This document shows positions 51,122-59,679 of a stretch of 64,000 nt of DNA, in pieces. The stretch's first letter is position 1; each line of letters opens with the position of its first letter. Under the pieces are notes generated by a model. It worked only from the letters and a program-made list of their open reading frames with translations, did not search any database and was not told the DNA's origin. The stretch spans positions 4,216,001-4,280,000 of the forward strand of contig NZ_JAZKUG010000001.1 of NCBI RefSeq assembly GCF_036625195.1, read 5' to 3'. This stretch comes from Accumulibacter sp. Lineage in GTDB: Bacteria > Pseudomonadota > Gammaproteobacteria > Burkholderiales > Rhodocyclaceae. Position numbers and translations under genes: made by a program.

Positions 51122-52687
51122 CTACACCCGCCTCCGGTCGCTTGGCGCGACGAGAAGCTCCAGCGCGTCGATCTCTGCGTCGGCGCCCGCCGTGTTGCTC
51201 AGTTCGATCTGCCAATAGACGCCGGCCAGACCCTTGCCGATCTGCACTTTGGCCGGGGCCATGGTGGCCGTGGCCCTCGAGAACGTGTAGCTGTACTCTT
51301 GCCCCTCGACTCGGCACGTCAGCACAAGCGGTTCGTCGCTCTGCGCGCCGACGTAGGCGGTGGGCACGCGCTTCACCCGGGACGACCCGAGGTTGGAAGT
51401 GCCCAGCGTGATCGTCATGTCGATCGGCACCGAGTCGTCCGCGTCGCCGCCCAGGCGGAAGATGCCCGCCTCGTTGGCGCCGTAGTATTCGCCGTCGATC
51501 AGGGCGAAGGAGTTGAAGCGGAACCCCTCGTAGAAACTGCCCGCGCCCGTGTTGAGGTTGTAGGCCCATCCATCCGTGAAGTCGGCAACGAACTGCAACC
51601 CGGTGAGCACGGAGACCAGCGAGGCAGCAGACACCGAGTACACCGCTGCGACAGGCGCCGAGGTGGACAGCGCCGAGTTGCTGTCGACGGCGACATCGAG
51701 AAGGCGATAGGCCGACGCCGTATGAACGGCGAGCACAGAGCTGTCGGCCAGCACAACCAGAATGACCGGCGACGACGCGCTGGACGAAGCCAGAACGGCG
51801 GAATCAGCGAACGCCAGGCGCAGCGGCTCGCCGATCAGGCCGGTGGCGACCGAGACGCCGCTGTCCACAGACACCGCGGCGACGCCGATCGCGGTGGCGC
51901 TACCGGTGATCGATGAAAGGCTCGCGCTCGACGAGCCCCCCGCCCCGGTGATGGCGCCTGCGCTTCCCGTGATGGCGCCCAGGGGCACGACGGACACGTT
52001 CCCCGACGACGCGGTTGCTGATCCGGTGATGCTGTCGAGCGTGACGGAACTGGTACCGGTGGCTGGCGGCGCCGACTCTTGAAGCTCAAAGTTCCAGAGG
52101 TGCCAATAACTCCGGCCGGAAGTTTCCGATATGGAGCCAGAGCTTGAACCGGATCCCCCAAGGGCTTTGGTTCCAACATCAATGTGGAAATTGCCGCCTG
52201 CTGTAGAGCTGTCGGCGGCAACTTCTCTGGACCAACCAGACGGAGTAGGCAGGCGCTCGCTGGCAGCCCCTCCCTGCCCCCACCACAAGTAACACGCAAC
52301 CGAATTCGCGGCGGTAGACGTGATGCTTGAGACGCTTTCCCCAGCAACCGCTCCGGCGTTCTTTTGCCATGCGGCACCGATACCGGACGCCCCGGAGAAT
52401 TGGCAGATCACACCATTCGCCGCGGTGCTGGCTGGGATGGTAACGGTTGGCGCTGTCTCTGAGCCGTCAGCGATCCGATACGCAAACGACGTGTAGCCGT
52501 ACGACGCTTGCTGCTGCCCGTCGAGTTTCGTCCATCCGGCGGGCCAAGTATGCGTCCCGCTTGTTGATCCTGACGCAACGAACCCGAGCAAGAGATTGCC
52601 GGCCGTGACGCCAGACGGGAGGGTCAACGAGATGTCGTTGCCGAAATACTGTAACGAGGCCGCCGAGTTGACGAAGGAGATAGTCAT
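51122..52687 (-). CDS. Repetitive phage tail protein, hypothetical
   Basis: This 521-residue Ser/Ala/Thr-rich protein begins with a lectin-like beta sandwich (SLQYFGNDISLTLPSGVTAGNLLLGFVAS, then WTKLDGQQQASYGYTSFAYRIADG). The centre has serial SITGSA and AITGSAG repeats typical of fibrous phage parts. The C-terminal region (FNSFALIDGEYYGANEAGIFRLGGD, then SSRVKRVPTAYVG) resembles minor tail proteins that report a beta-propeller-like surface. Receptor binding or tail fibre role is likely. Confidence 0.65.
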   Translation of the reverse strand: MTISFVNSAASLQYFGNDISLTLPSGVTAGNLLLGFVASGSTSGTHTWPAGWTKLDGQQQASYGYTSFAYRIADGSETAPTVTIPASTAANGVICQFSGASGIGAAWQKNAGAVAGESVSSITSTAANSVACYLWWGQGGAASERLPTPSGWSREVAADSSTAGGNFHIDVGTKALGGSGSSSGSISETSGRSYWHLWNFELQESAPPATGTSSVTLDSITGSATASSGNVSVVPLGAITGSAGAITGAGGSSSASLSSITGSATAIGVAAVSVDSGVSVATGLIGEPLRLAFADSAVLASSSASSPVILVVLADSSVLAVHTASAYRLLDVAVDSNSALSTSAPVAAVYSVSAASLVSVLTGLQFVADFTDGWAYNLNTGAGSFYEGFRFNSFALIDGEYYGANEAGIFRLGGDADDSVPIDMTITLGTSNLGSSRVKRVPTAYVGAQSDEPLVLTCRVEGQEYSYTFSRATATMAPAKVQIGKGLAGVYWQIELSNTAGADAEIDALELLVAPSDRRRV

Positions 52688-52708
52688 GTTGGCCGCCGGT
52701 CAGATCAA

Positions 52709-53482
52709 TCAGGCGTTCGGCATCGTGCGCTGGAACGAGGTGATGGAGGTTGCGATACCGCTCGTCAGGGCTGTGCTCGTCATGTTGATTTCGGCCCCGG
52801 ACGTGCCGATCGATCCGTCCTCGCGGAAGAACGCCGCGGCCGAGTCCAGCGATCCCGCGTCAGCAACACTGCCGTACTGGCGGTAGTACCCGGCGGTGCC
52901 GGACGACGCATTCACCCCGGACCAAGTTTGCGAGGCCAGTTTCGACACGGCGCCGCTCGAGGGCTCGCCGAACTTCAGGCCGTTGGCCGGATTCACGCCG
53001 CCGGCCATGTTGCTGTCGGTCTTGGTGAGCGTCGTCGTGGTCGACGCGACCACGAATCCGTTCGGGCTTGCTCCGGTCCCGGGGAGCGCCTTGATCGTGA
53101 CCACCGCCCCGCTGCTCGTGGCCGTGTACTCGACGTTCGACTTGTTCCGGTTGATCTGCAGGGCGATATCGGCCGCGGTCTGGGTCAGCGACGTGTTGTA
53201 CGGCACTGCCCCACCGAGGATGTCCACGCTGTTGACGGTGAGCGTGTTGAGCGACCCGGATGCGCCACCGGTGAGCGTGACGCTGCCTGTGGCGAGAACT
53301 TCTGCCGTTCGCGCGGCGCTGTTGTCGGTGATGGTGCACAGCAGGGTTCCGGTCACCGCGGCATCGGCGTTCGCCGGCTGCGACCCGCTGTAAATCTCCA
53401 TCCGCCCGTTTTGGAACATGTCCTTGTACGAACCACCCGCGGCGAGGAAATTTCTGGCCGCGGTCGAAAGCTTGATGGTCAT
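52709..53482 (-). CDS. Phage structural protein, hypothetical
   Basis: This 257-residue protein starts MTIKLSTAARNFLAAGGSYKDMFQNGRMEIYSGSQPANADAAVTGTLL, a start seen in several phage structural proteins whose N-terminus describes a small beta domain. The middle (SLNTLTVNSVDILGGAVPYN, then TAADIALQINRNKSNVEYTA) looks like an Ig-like or flagellin-type insertion. It ends with SFQRTMPNA. Virion role likely; not assigned. Confidence 0.6.
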   Translation of the reverse strand: MTIKLSTAARNFLAAGGSYKDMFQNGRMEIYSGSQPANADAAVTGTLLCTITDNSAARTAEVLATGSVTLTGGASGSLNTLTVNSVDILGGAVPYNTSLTQTAADIALQINRNKSNVEYTATSSGAVVTIKALPGTGASPNGFVVASTTTTLTKTDSNMAGGVNPANGLKFGEPSSGAVSKLASQTWSGVNASSGTAGYYRQYGSVADAGSLDSAAAFFREDGSIGTSGAEINMTSTALTSGIATSITSFQRTMPNA

Positions 53483-53492
53483 GGCGTGCCTC

Positions 53493-54005
53493 TCAGGAGC
53501 TGGTCATCGTGATGGAACTGGTCACCTGCAGCAGGTCGTCGTCGAAGACCGATTTGGACGACGCGAAGCGCACGGCAGATACCAGGGTGCCGGTCGTTCC
53601 GCCCTTGGTCAGCAGGGACGACATCACAACACCGTAGACGGTCTTCGTCGCGTTCATGGTGAACACCGCTTTGCTCGCCGCGTTCGTGACGATTCCGCCG
53701 GATGCCGCGGCCGGCACCCACAGCACCCTGTTCGCCTCGTCGTAAGCGGTGCACTCGGTGGCCGCAGACGGGAACGTCGCCGCAGTCAGTCCGGCCACCG
53801 GCGTGTAGTTCCCCTCGAACAGCGCCACGTACCAGTTCGGCGTCGGAGAGCCGGCCCGCAGCGCCACGTTCAAGATGTGGTTCAGCCCCTCGGTCGGGAC
53901 CAGGTTGTGGACGGTCTCGACATCGATCAGCTTGCCGTTGCGGATGTGCTCGACGACGTGCTCGAAACCGACGCGCAGGATGGCGCCGCATCGCTCGTGT
54001 TTCAT
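53493..54005 (-). CDS. Small phage tail protein, hypothetical
   Basis: This 170-residue protein begins MKHERCGAILRVGFEHVVEHIRNGKLIDVETVHNLVPTEGLNHILNVALRAGS, and includes WYVALFEGNYTPVAG and CTAYDEANRVLWVPA. The YVALF...P..G strand followed by a Y.EA.R segment is like the tail-attached family seen at 41604-42017. ATG at 54005 overlaps the previous stop (ATGA), which rejects the longer frame to 54050. Confidence 0.65.
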   Translation of the reverse strand: MKHERCGAILRVGFEHVVEHIRNGKLIDVETVHNLVPTEGLNHILNVALRAGSPTPNWYVALFEGNYTPVAGLTAATFPSAATECTAYDEANRVLWVPAAASGGIVTNAASKAVFTMNATKTVYGVVMSSLLTKGGTTGTLVSAVRFASSKSVFDDDLLQVTSSITMTSS

Positions 54006-55240
54006 GGTGTGCTTCTCCTGATGATCTCGGCTTCCGCGTAGGAGCCGCATTGCAGGCTCGATGCCTGCGCGTTGTTGCCGACGACGACGAACTGACGCAG
54101 GCTGTCCTTCTCACGGACCAGCGAGGCCGCGCCGCTCATGTCGCCGGGGGCGATCCGTTTCTCGGCGACGATCGACGCCTGGCCGCCGTCCAGTCCCACG
54201 ATGGCCCCTCGCTCGGAGAACCAGATCGGATCACCAGTGCTCGGAATGATCGCCCGCGACCGCGGCACCCCACCGAATCCGAACACCGTCCGCATGCTGG
54301 CTTCCGGAGTGCCCGGAGCGCCGATCCAGTAGGTCTGATCGGCACAGACGTAGATCCCACTCGCCGCGGCCGCGATCAGCGACACGTCGGCCGGGAACTG
54401 GTAGAACTGCCTGCGCCGGTCGACGTGGTCGAAGTCCAGCGCCTCGGTGCCGAAGACCGTGTTGCCCCTGGCGATCCAGACCCGCCCCAGGCAGTAGTCC
54501 ATGTCCGACCCGTAGGGCGGCGGCGTCATGTGTCTCGTGCGCAGTTCCGCACCGAACGATCCGCGCGTCGACAGGGTTGCCGCAGCCGCCACCTCGGCAA
54601 CCCGAAAGAACGCCTCGCCGTTCGCCGTCGTCAGGTAAAGGCGCTTGGCGACGACGGCCGAATCGGATGGCACGGGCAGCCCGTAGAACCCGATGTCCGC
54701 CGGCGACGCGAGCGTGATGCTCGACGATACCGATGCGCCCGACTCCCGGCCGTCGGCCAGAACGTAGGTGATGACCGCGTGATAGGTGCCTGCATCGAGC
54801 GCACCCGGTCCCTGCACCATCAAGGGCGGCGACACCGGTACATCGACGCCCCAAGGCACGACAGCCAGGCTGTTATCGATCCGCCCACGGCTGGCCGCCG
54901 AGTTGAAGTAGACGCGCCCGTTGACCTCGATGTAGCAGAGCGGGCCGCTGTTCGGTGCCAGCGTGGTGATCGCCTCCTTCGTGCCGTCTGCGAACAGGCG
55001 CCAAAGCGACTGCCCGGAAACGAAGAAAGCGGCGCCCGAGCTGCTCGCCCACAGGCTGTGCGCGCCCGGCTCGGCAAGAAACGGAGAGAACCCCTTGCGC
55101 CGGCGAATCTTGCCCGACTCGAGCACGTCGGCGTTGACCGCCCGGCGGAGCGTTTTCGCGTCGAGCTCGTGGTCGGCGTGGATGTTGTCCATCCCCGATG
55201 GCCAGCCAGAGAAGGACAGGGGACGAATTCCTGCGTTCAT
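54002..55240 (-). CDS. Phage tail protein with beta-propeller-like fold
   Basis: This 412-residue protein begins PLSFSGWPSGMDNIHADHELDAKTLRRAVNADVLESGKIRRRKGF. That is the layout of podoviral tail proteins that start with a list of bound segments and then fold as a beta-propeller. Repeated strands with turns such as SLWRLFADGTKEAI, GRVYFNSAASRGRI, GRVWIARGNTVFGTEALDF and IWFSERGAIVGLDGG support this. A tail-needle/tail-stabilisation role like that of P22 gp10 is plausible. Confidence 0.65.
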   Translation of the reverse strand: MNAGIRPLSFSGWPSGMDNIHADHELDAKTLRRAVNADVLESGKIRRRKGFSPFLAEPGAHSLWASSSGAAFFVSGQSLWRLFADGTKEAITTLAPNSGPLCYIEVNGRVYFNSAASRGRIDNSLAVVPWGVDVPVSPPLMVQGPGALDAGTYHAVITYVLADGRESGASVSSSITLASPADIGFYGLPVPSDSAVVAKRLYLTTANGEAFFRVAEVAAAATLSTRGSFGAELRTRHMTPPPYGSDMDYCLGRVWIARGNTVFGTEALDFDHVDRRRQFYQFPADVSLIAAAASGIYVCADQTYWIGAPGTPEASMRTVFGFGGVPRSRAIIPSTGDPIWFSERGAIVGLDGGQASIVAEKRIAPGDMSGAASLVREKDSLRQFVVVGNNAQASSLQCGSYAEAEIIRRSTP

Positions 55241-55256
55241 CCTGCTTCCTCTCGAA

Positions 55257-55500
55257 TCACGGGGCGCTCACTGCTGCTTCGGACGCATCCTGCAGCGCGG
55301 CGGATTCCATCGCGAGGCTCCACAGGATGGCGTAGAGCTCGCCGTGGGTGATCGTCTGGCCGGTGAGCGCGCCGGTTTCCGGGTTGCGCAGGGCAAGCGT
55401 GGCACTCGGGTCGTACCAGGTGGAGCGGCCGCAGGCCGCGGTAGGTGATGCCGGGGTCGCGGTAGCTGACGGTGAGGTCGCGGTAGTGGACGGGCATCAT
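55257..55500 (-). pseudogene. Small phage gene with apparent +1 frameshift
   Basis: Translation from ATG 55500 (or 55497) reads MMPVHYRDLTVSYRDPGITYRGL, which looks genuine, then turns into Arg/Pro/His-rich sequence. The +1 frame has no start codon but from about 55427 reads RSTWYDPSATLALRNPETGALTGQTITHGELYAILWSLAMESAALQDASEAAVSAP and stops at 55257. The two parts look like one protein of about 80 residues split near a GGCCTGCGGCCGC run. A sequencing error, a recent mutation or programmed frameshifting could all cause this. The neighbouring genes on each side are intact. Confidence 0.6.
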
Positions 55501-55540
55501 CAAAACCCCGCGAGTATCACGTTTTCGGTGATGGCTAGCA

Positions 55541-57376
55541 TCAGAAAGCCACCTTGGCCGGGTTAGCCGCAAGGCACCATTCTCCGTCCCAGCGCAGAAA
55601 TATAGGCCCCTCGCGGGAATACGTAGACGCTTCCAGAGTCGACAGAGAAATGAGATCAAGCTGACCTGCTGCCTGAAGCGTCAATACTGCCTGCAGAAAC
55701 TCGGTCGCGAAGTTGATCGTATTGTTTCCGTCATCCGGCGGGCTGCCCGCATCTCCGTAGAACCGATGGAAATAGACCCAGCCCAACTCCTTCCCGGCTA
55801 CACACAGATCGACCAACGTTTTGACGCTGCTGGCAGCATAGGTGTTTTTCAGGTCAAAGCCGCCGTACTGCCCGCCGGCATGATAAAAGCGGTTGTACTT
55901 TCCGTTGACCGGGATGTACCCCTGCGGAGTGACGATGTTCAGGTCGAGATTCCACAAACTTGTCAAATCGTTCCACGGTTGAACGCCGAACTCCGGGTCA
56001 TTGACTTTTCCTCGCGCGCCGAGAATCCCGTAGTTTTGCAATACCGTCGCGTAGTCCGTCAGCGTCGTCGTTTTCTCGTTCGTATTCTGGTACTGAGTGG
56101 AAAACCGGGAGCGCCTCAGCCCGAACAGGTCGAACGCAGCGTCACCTCTCGCCAGATACTCGGTGAGTTGCTGCGCTGTCGTCGCGGCACCGATGCTGGT
56201 AATCGTTGGCACCGCAGAAACGTGCTGAATGATGTCCCAGCCGGCTTGCTCATACCGCGGCAAGTCTGCCGCGTCGCAGTCGCCATTGGACGGCACGCGC
56301 TCGCGACCAATGAGGGACAAGACTCCAGGAAGGCCGGCGTCAAGCATCGCGTCGCCGAGTTCATCCACAAATGATTGGTACGCGCCATCACCCTGAACGA
56401 TCAACCGGGCTTTGTCCCATTCCGGGCTATACGCTCGCGACAGATAGACTGTCGCGGCTCCAGAGCAGGAAATCGTCAGATGCAGAGCCTTGACTTCATA
56501 TTCCGGGGCGCTCTGGCCCCACGTCGCCGGACTCCCTGCCGTGTATTTGTTGCGGTAGGGGCTGCAAATATAAGTGCGGTACTGATCTATCCACCTCGCC
56601 GCACGATCAGGCCCCTGATTTCCGAACGGCGTCTTGACTGTCGCCGCTTCCGTGATGATCCAGTAAACTCGGTTTGCCGCAGCGGCGTCATTTGCCAGGC
56701 CAGCATACAGCCTCGTCGTCAAATCCGAATATTTCAGCCGAAAATGCACAGTCGGCAGAGCTTTCGGGTAAGCAGCCAGGTCGGTCTTGACCGGGATGAT
56801 GACGACTTTTGACGACACCGCGCCTGACATGGTGAACTTCAGGACGAACCCGCCGAACTCGTTCGCGTCGGCCTCTGTGGTCATGACGACGCCAGACGGA
56901 ACCGTTGCGGCTGCAAGATCGAGATTGCCGAATGCGGCTATCTGCCGATTTCTCGGCAACGGCAATTTCTGCGACTCCAGCCCCATGCTGCGATGCGCGG
57001 CCGCGTGCGCTGTGCTGGTATCAGCCAGCATCCCTGCGAGCAGTGAGCCCACGGTTGCCCGCTTTCCTACGCCGCCGGCTTCGCTGTCGGCGATCAGGAG
57101 GTTGTCTGAGTCTACCGGCGTTGCCTTGCTGCTGGCGCCGGCGATCGCGGCGCCGAGGGCGGCATCGGTCGAGTCGAGCTTGCCGGCAAGGGAAACTGAC
57201 AGCCCTGTTACATCACTGACGACGTGAGCATGGATTGTCGGCGCAGCGCCAATGCTGGCCGGAGAGATTGCATCAGGCTGCCCTGTTGCGTGTGTCGCAG
57301 CGTGCGCTCCTGGGATCCCTGGTGTGTAAATCGGGGCTCCAGGGATACTGACGCGAACACGAACGCCATCAGACAC
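55541..57376 (-). CDS. Tailspike/tail fibre with polysaccharide-deacetylase-like domain
   Basis: This 611-residue protein begins with a tail-attachment stretch of HAATHATGQPDAISPASIGA type, common in phage fibres, and continues to a helical and beta linker. From about residue 330 it resembles a NodB-type polysaccharide deacetylase: LIVQGDGAYQSFVDELGDAMLDAGLPGVLSLIGRERV, then LPRYEQAGWDIIQHVS, and DFATEFLQAV near the end. The usual catalytic TFDDG is changed (VQGDGAY) and the HxxxH is not clear, so activity is uncertain. A role in recognising or trimming capsule or exopolysaccharide is likely. Confidence 0.7.
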   Translation of the reverse strand: MSDGVRVRVSIPGAPIYTPGIPGAHAATHATGQPDAISPASIGAAPTIHAHVVSDVTGLSVSLAGKLDSTDAALGAAIAGASSKATPVDSDNLLIADSEAGGVGKRATVGSLLAGMLADTSTAHAAAHRSMGLESQKLPLPRNRQIAAFGNLDLAAATVPSGVVMTTEADANEFGGFVLKFTMSGAVSSKVVIIPVKTDLAAYPKALPTVHFRLKYSDLTTRLYAGLANDAAAANRVYWIITEAATVKTPFGNQGPDRAARWIDQYRTYICSPYRNKYTAGSPATWGQSAPEYEVKALHLTISCSGAATVYLSRAYSPEWDKARLIVQGDGAYQSFVDELGDAMLDAGLPGVLSLIGRERVPSNGDCDAADLPRYEQAGWDIIQHVSAVPTITSIGAATTAQQLTEYLARGDAAFDLFGLRRSRFSTQYQNTNEKTTTLTDYATVLQNYGILGARGKVNDPEFGVQPWNDLTSLWNLDLNIVTPQGYIPVNGKYNRFYHAGGQYGGFDLKNTYAASSVKTLVDLCVAGKELGWVYFHRFYGDAGSPPDDGNNTINFATEFLQAVLTLQAAGQLDLISLSTLEASTYSREGPIFLRWDGEWCLAANPAKVAF

Positions 57377-57983
57377 TTGTCGTCACCTCCGGCAGCACAG
57401 TCAGCGCAGACTCGGACGAGCAGATCGCATCCACCGCTGTCGCACTGACAAGTTCGATATCAAACACGTAATCCCGCGCTGGAACAGCGTCGAGCGAGTC
57501 ATCTTCCAGCCTGATCCACACCGTACTCGTCGCGGCGTCAATCTCCAGCGTCGCGTCCGTCGTGTTGAGCGCCAGAATCACATCGCCGCCGACGCGCGTC
57601 TTGACATCCATGCGGGCAGACGTGTAGCTGGTCAAGCTCATCGGCGCGTAGAACGCCAGGTATCCGCCGCTGGTGTAGGTCTTGAAGTTCGCCGAGCTGA
57701 TTCCATCGAAATCGACCGTATCGGCGTCAATCCACGTGACGCGATGGAACTCGTTGTCCCGGATCGAATTGCTATCCACGGCGTTCAGTTCCGTCATGCC
57801 CTTCGCGTCGACGATCGCCACGTACCAGCCGTCCGGGATGTTGTGGCCGGGAGCAGTGACGCGCAGTGGGGCGGACTTCGCCATTGCCGAGATTGCGGCG
57901 AAGGATAGCGTTCCGGTTTCGAGGCGCAGCGGGATGTCGGCGGATGCGCCTTTGCGCACGGAAAGCTTGAGCTTGCTCAGCAC
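57369..57983 (-). CDS. Phage structural protein, hypothetical
   Basis: This 204-residue beta-rich protein starts MLSKLKLSVRKGASADIPLRLETGTLSFAAI and includes APGHNIPDGWYVAIVDAKGMTELNAVD and HRVTWIDADTVDFDGIS. It has the alternating strand pattern of small Ig-like virion proteins. It overlaps the tailspike gene by eight bases and may serve as its attachment or as a tail connector. Not assigned. Confidence 0.6.
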   Translation of the reverse strand: MLSKLKLSVRKGASADIPLRLETGTLSFAAISAMAKSAPLRVTAPGHNIPDGWYVAIVDAKGMTELNAVDSNSIRDNEFHRVTWIDADTVDFDGISSANFKTYTSGGYLAFYAPMSLTSYTSARMDVKTRVGGDVILALNTTDATLEIDAATSTVWIRLEDDSLDAVPARDYVFDIELVSATAVDAICSSESALTVLPEVTTSV

Positions 57984-57993
57984 GGCGCTGACC

Positions 57994-58638
57994 TCACACC
58001 CATGCCCTCACTCTGTGCGGCCGATTGGCGTTGTTGTTGCGCCGATGGTCCGCATCCGGCCGCCGGCCGAAGTAGTCTTCAAAGTCCGCGAGCCCCTGGT
58101 CGGCCCGCTTCTTGTCCCCGAAATCCGCATCCGGAACAGAGTAGGCCCGGTACCGAACCCAGCCGTCCAGCCGACGATGATGCGCGACGGAGATCTCCGG
58201 CTCATCAGAGTCGTCCGCCATCGGATTGACCGGTGTGCGATAGCACTCGAGCCTCAGCTCCGCGTACACCGCCACGATCCGGTTGAGCGTGATCGACGAA
58301 TCGTCGTGGATGAAGGCGGTAGGCCGCTCGATGGTGTCTCGCCAGTCGCGGAGCAGCCGGTCCTGCTCGTAGCGATCGGACGCAGAAAGCCAGTACGTCG
58401 TAGCGCCCTCAACGATCCTCGCGGTGCGAACCTCGACGACCCGCGCCGGCAGCGCGATCTCGAAATCGCCGGGGATGAGCAACAGGTGAAGTGTCTCGCG
58501 CAGCAGGCTCTTGCGAATCGCCGCCTCTTCGACCGCTTCGTTGAACCAGCGCGTCAGATCGAGATTCGACCAGTTCGGTGGGGTGCTCGTGTCGCGCTCA
58601 TCGACGCGAAACGCGCGGGTGAGTTCGGCGAGCGTCAT
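57994..58638 (-). CDS. Head-tail adaptor-like protein
   Basis: This 214-residue protein (MTLAELTRAFRVDERDTSTPPNWSNLDLTRWFNEAVEEAAIRKSLL, then LHLLLIPGDFEIALP) follows the plan of podoviral adaptor proteins: a helical start that reads like a module for portal binding, then a beta domain, ending in a basic tail. Its ATG overlaps the previous stop (ATGA). Location between capsid and tail genes supports the role. Confidence 0.65.
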   Translation of the reverse strand: MTLAELTRAFRVDERDTSTPPNWSNLDLTRWFNEAVEEAAIRKSLLRETLHLLLIPGDFEIALPARVVEVRTARIVEGATTYWLSASDRYEQDRLLRDWRDTIERPTAFIHDDSSITLNRIVAVYAELRLECYRTPVNPMADDSDEPEISVAHHRRLDGWVRYRAYSVPDADFGDKKRADQGLADFEDYFGRRPDADHRRNNNANRPHRVRAWV

Positions 58639-59069
58639 CCGGCAATCCCGAACTGATCGACCAGGCGAACGGCCTGTTCGCGTAACGCGGCGACGCCGCT
58701 CCGCCCGTCGACAGGCGCCCGGTAGTTGGTGGTGATGAAATTGCGCAGCCCATCGCGGTCCATTGTGGCGATCGAGTCGCGGACCGACTGCTCCGGCGAA
58801 TCGGCCCTCTCCCGCTTGTCAGCGACCTGGCCAATCGGCTCATCCAGACCATCCGAAGTGGGCTCCGCAGATACCGGATCGGCTCTCACGTACTGGTCGA
58901 TGTGAACCAGCATCTTCGCCGCCACTTCAGGGATGACTGCCTTGACCTGTCCGCGGACCCACAGCCCGGTGCCGTAAAGCGCATCCAGGTACTCGTCGGT
59001 CTTGCCGATGTACTCTACCGGCGTGGCGACAACTCTCGACGCGCCGACGACATTGACCACATCTTGCAT
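58635..59069 (-). CDS. Phage head protein, hypothetical
   Basis: This 144-residue protein starts MQDVVNVVGASRVVATPVEYIG at ATG 59069, with AGGAG seven bases upstream; the longer frame to 59102 is not needed. It has a folded N-terminal half (DEYLDALYGTGLWVRGQVKAVIPEVAAKMLVHIDQYV), an acidic linker and a C-terminal helical part (GLRNFITTNYRAPVDGRSGVAALREQAVRLVDQFGI). Its position fits a head completion protein, unproven. Confidence 0.6.
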   Translation of the reverse strand: MQDVVNVVGASRVVATPVEYIGKTDEYLDALYGTGLWVRGQVKAVIPEVAAKMLVHIDQYVRADPVSAEPTSDGLDEPIGQVADKRERADSPEQSVRDSIATMDRDGLRNFITTNYRAPVDGRSGVAALREQAVRLVDQFGIAG

Positions 59070-59131
59070 GCTGAACTCCTTAGGATCGGGCAGCCCGAGC
59101 ATCCGGACTGCTCGACAAGCTGCCTCGATGG

Positions 59132-59614
59132 TTACGGCGCGCCGACGACCTGGCCGGTCACGATGACGTCGAGGATGCCGGCGGCCGAATGGTTGGCGCC
59201 AGCATTGGTCAGGACCAGGTATGCGTTCTTGGGCAGAACCACCGGCGCAACGGTCGCAGAGTTGACCAGCCTGGCCAGAGCCGACAGAGCCGTACCAGCG
59301 GCAAAGAAGAAGGCATCGTTCTGCGGCACGGCGGTCGAATCGACACCGTCGACGTACTGGAACCCGATCTTGCAGGTGGTGGACGCCGCGAATGCGTCCG
59401 AGATGATCAACTCGGCGTTCTGCAGCTCGGTGCCGGCCGGGATGATGCCCAGGCGAACCACGTCGCTGATGAGGATGGCCGTCGCCTGGTCCGAATCGAC
59501 GATGACGCCGCTCGCGTTGGTGGTCATGTTGTACCGCTGCCGCCAGACGTTGCCATACGGCACGCCGCCGTGACTGCGAGCCTGGCGGATGTACTTCTTG
59601 GTGACTGTTGCCAT
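59132..59614 (-). CDS. Capsid decoration or head-fibre-like protein
   Basis: This 160-residue protein directly follows the capsid gene in the transcript. It begins MATVTKKYIRQARSHGGVPYGNVWRQRYNM and has a single beta-rich domain (ILISDVVRLGIIPAGTELQNAELIISDAFAASTTCKIGFQYVDG, then VLPKNAYLVLTNAGA). Small beta proteins placed next to the coat gene usually decorate the capsid. Not matched to a named family. Confidence 0.6.
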   Translation of the reverse strand: MATVTKKYIRQARSHGGVPYGNVWRQRYNMTTNASGVIVDSDQATAILISDVVRLGIIPAGTELQNAELIISDAFAASTTCKIGFQYVDGVDSTAVPQNDAFFFAAGTALSALARLVNSATVAPVVLPKNAYLVLTNAGANHSAAGILDVIVTGQVVGAP

Positions 59615-59679
59615 GTGTTTCTCCTTCTGGGCGCGCGGTCAGCTTCGTTACCGCGCGCCGGTTGATCAGTTCGCCCTGG

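Noticed and set aside
55237..55430. In-frame continuation of the small tail gene to an ATGA overlap
   Set aside because: The stop placement is attractive, but the sequence after residue 25 is Arg/Pro/His-rich, while the +1 frame reads as a normal protein.
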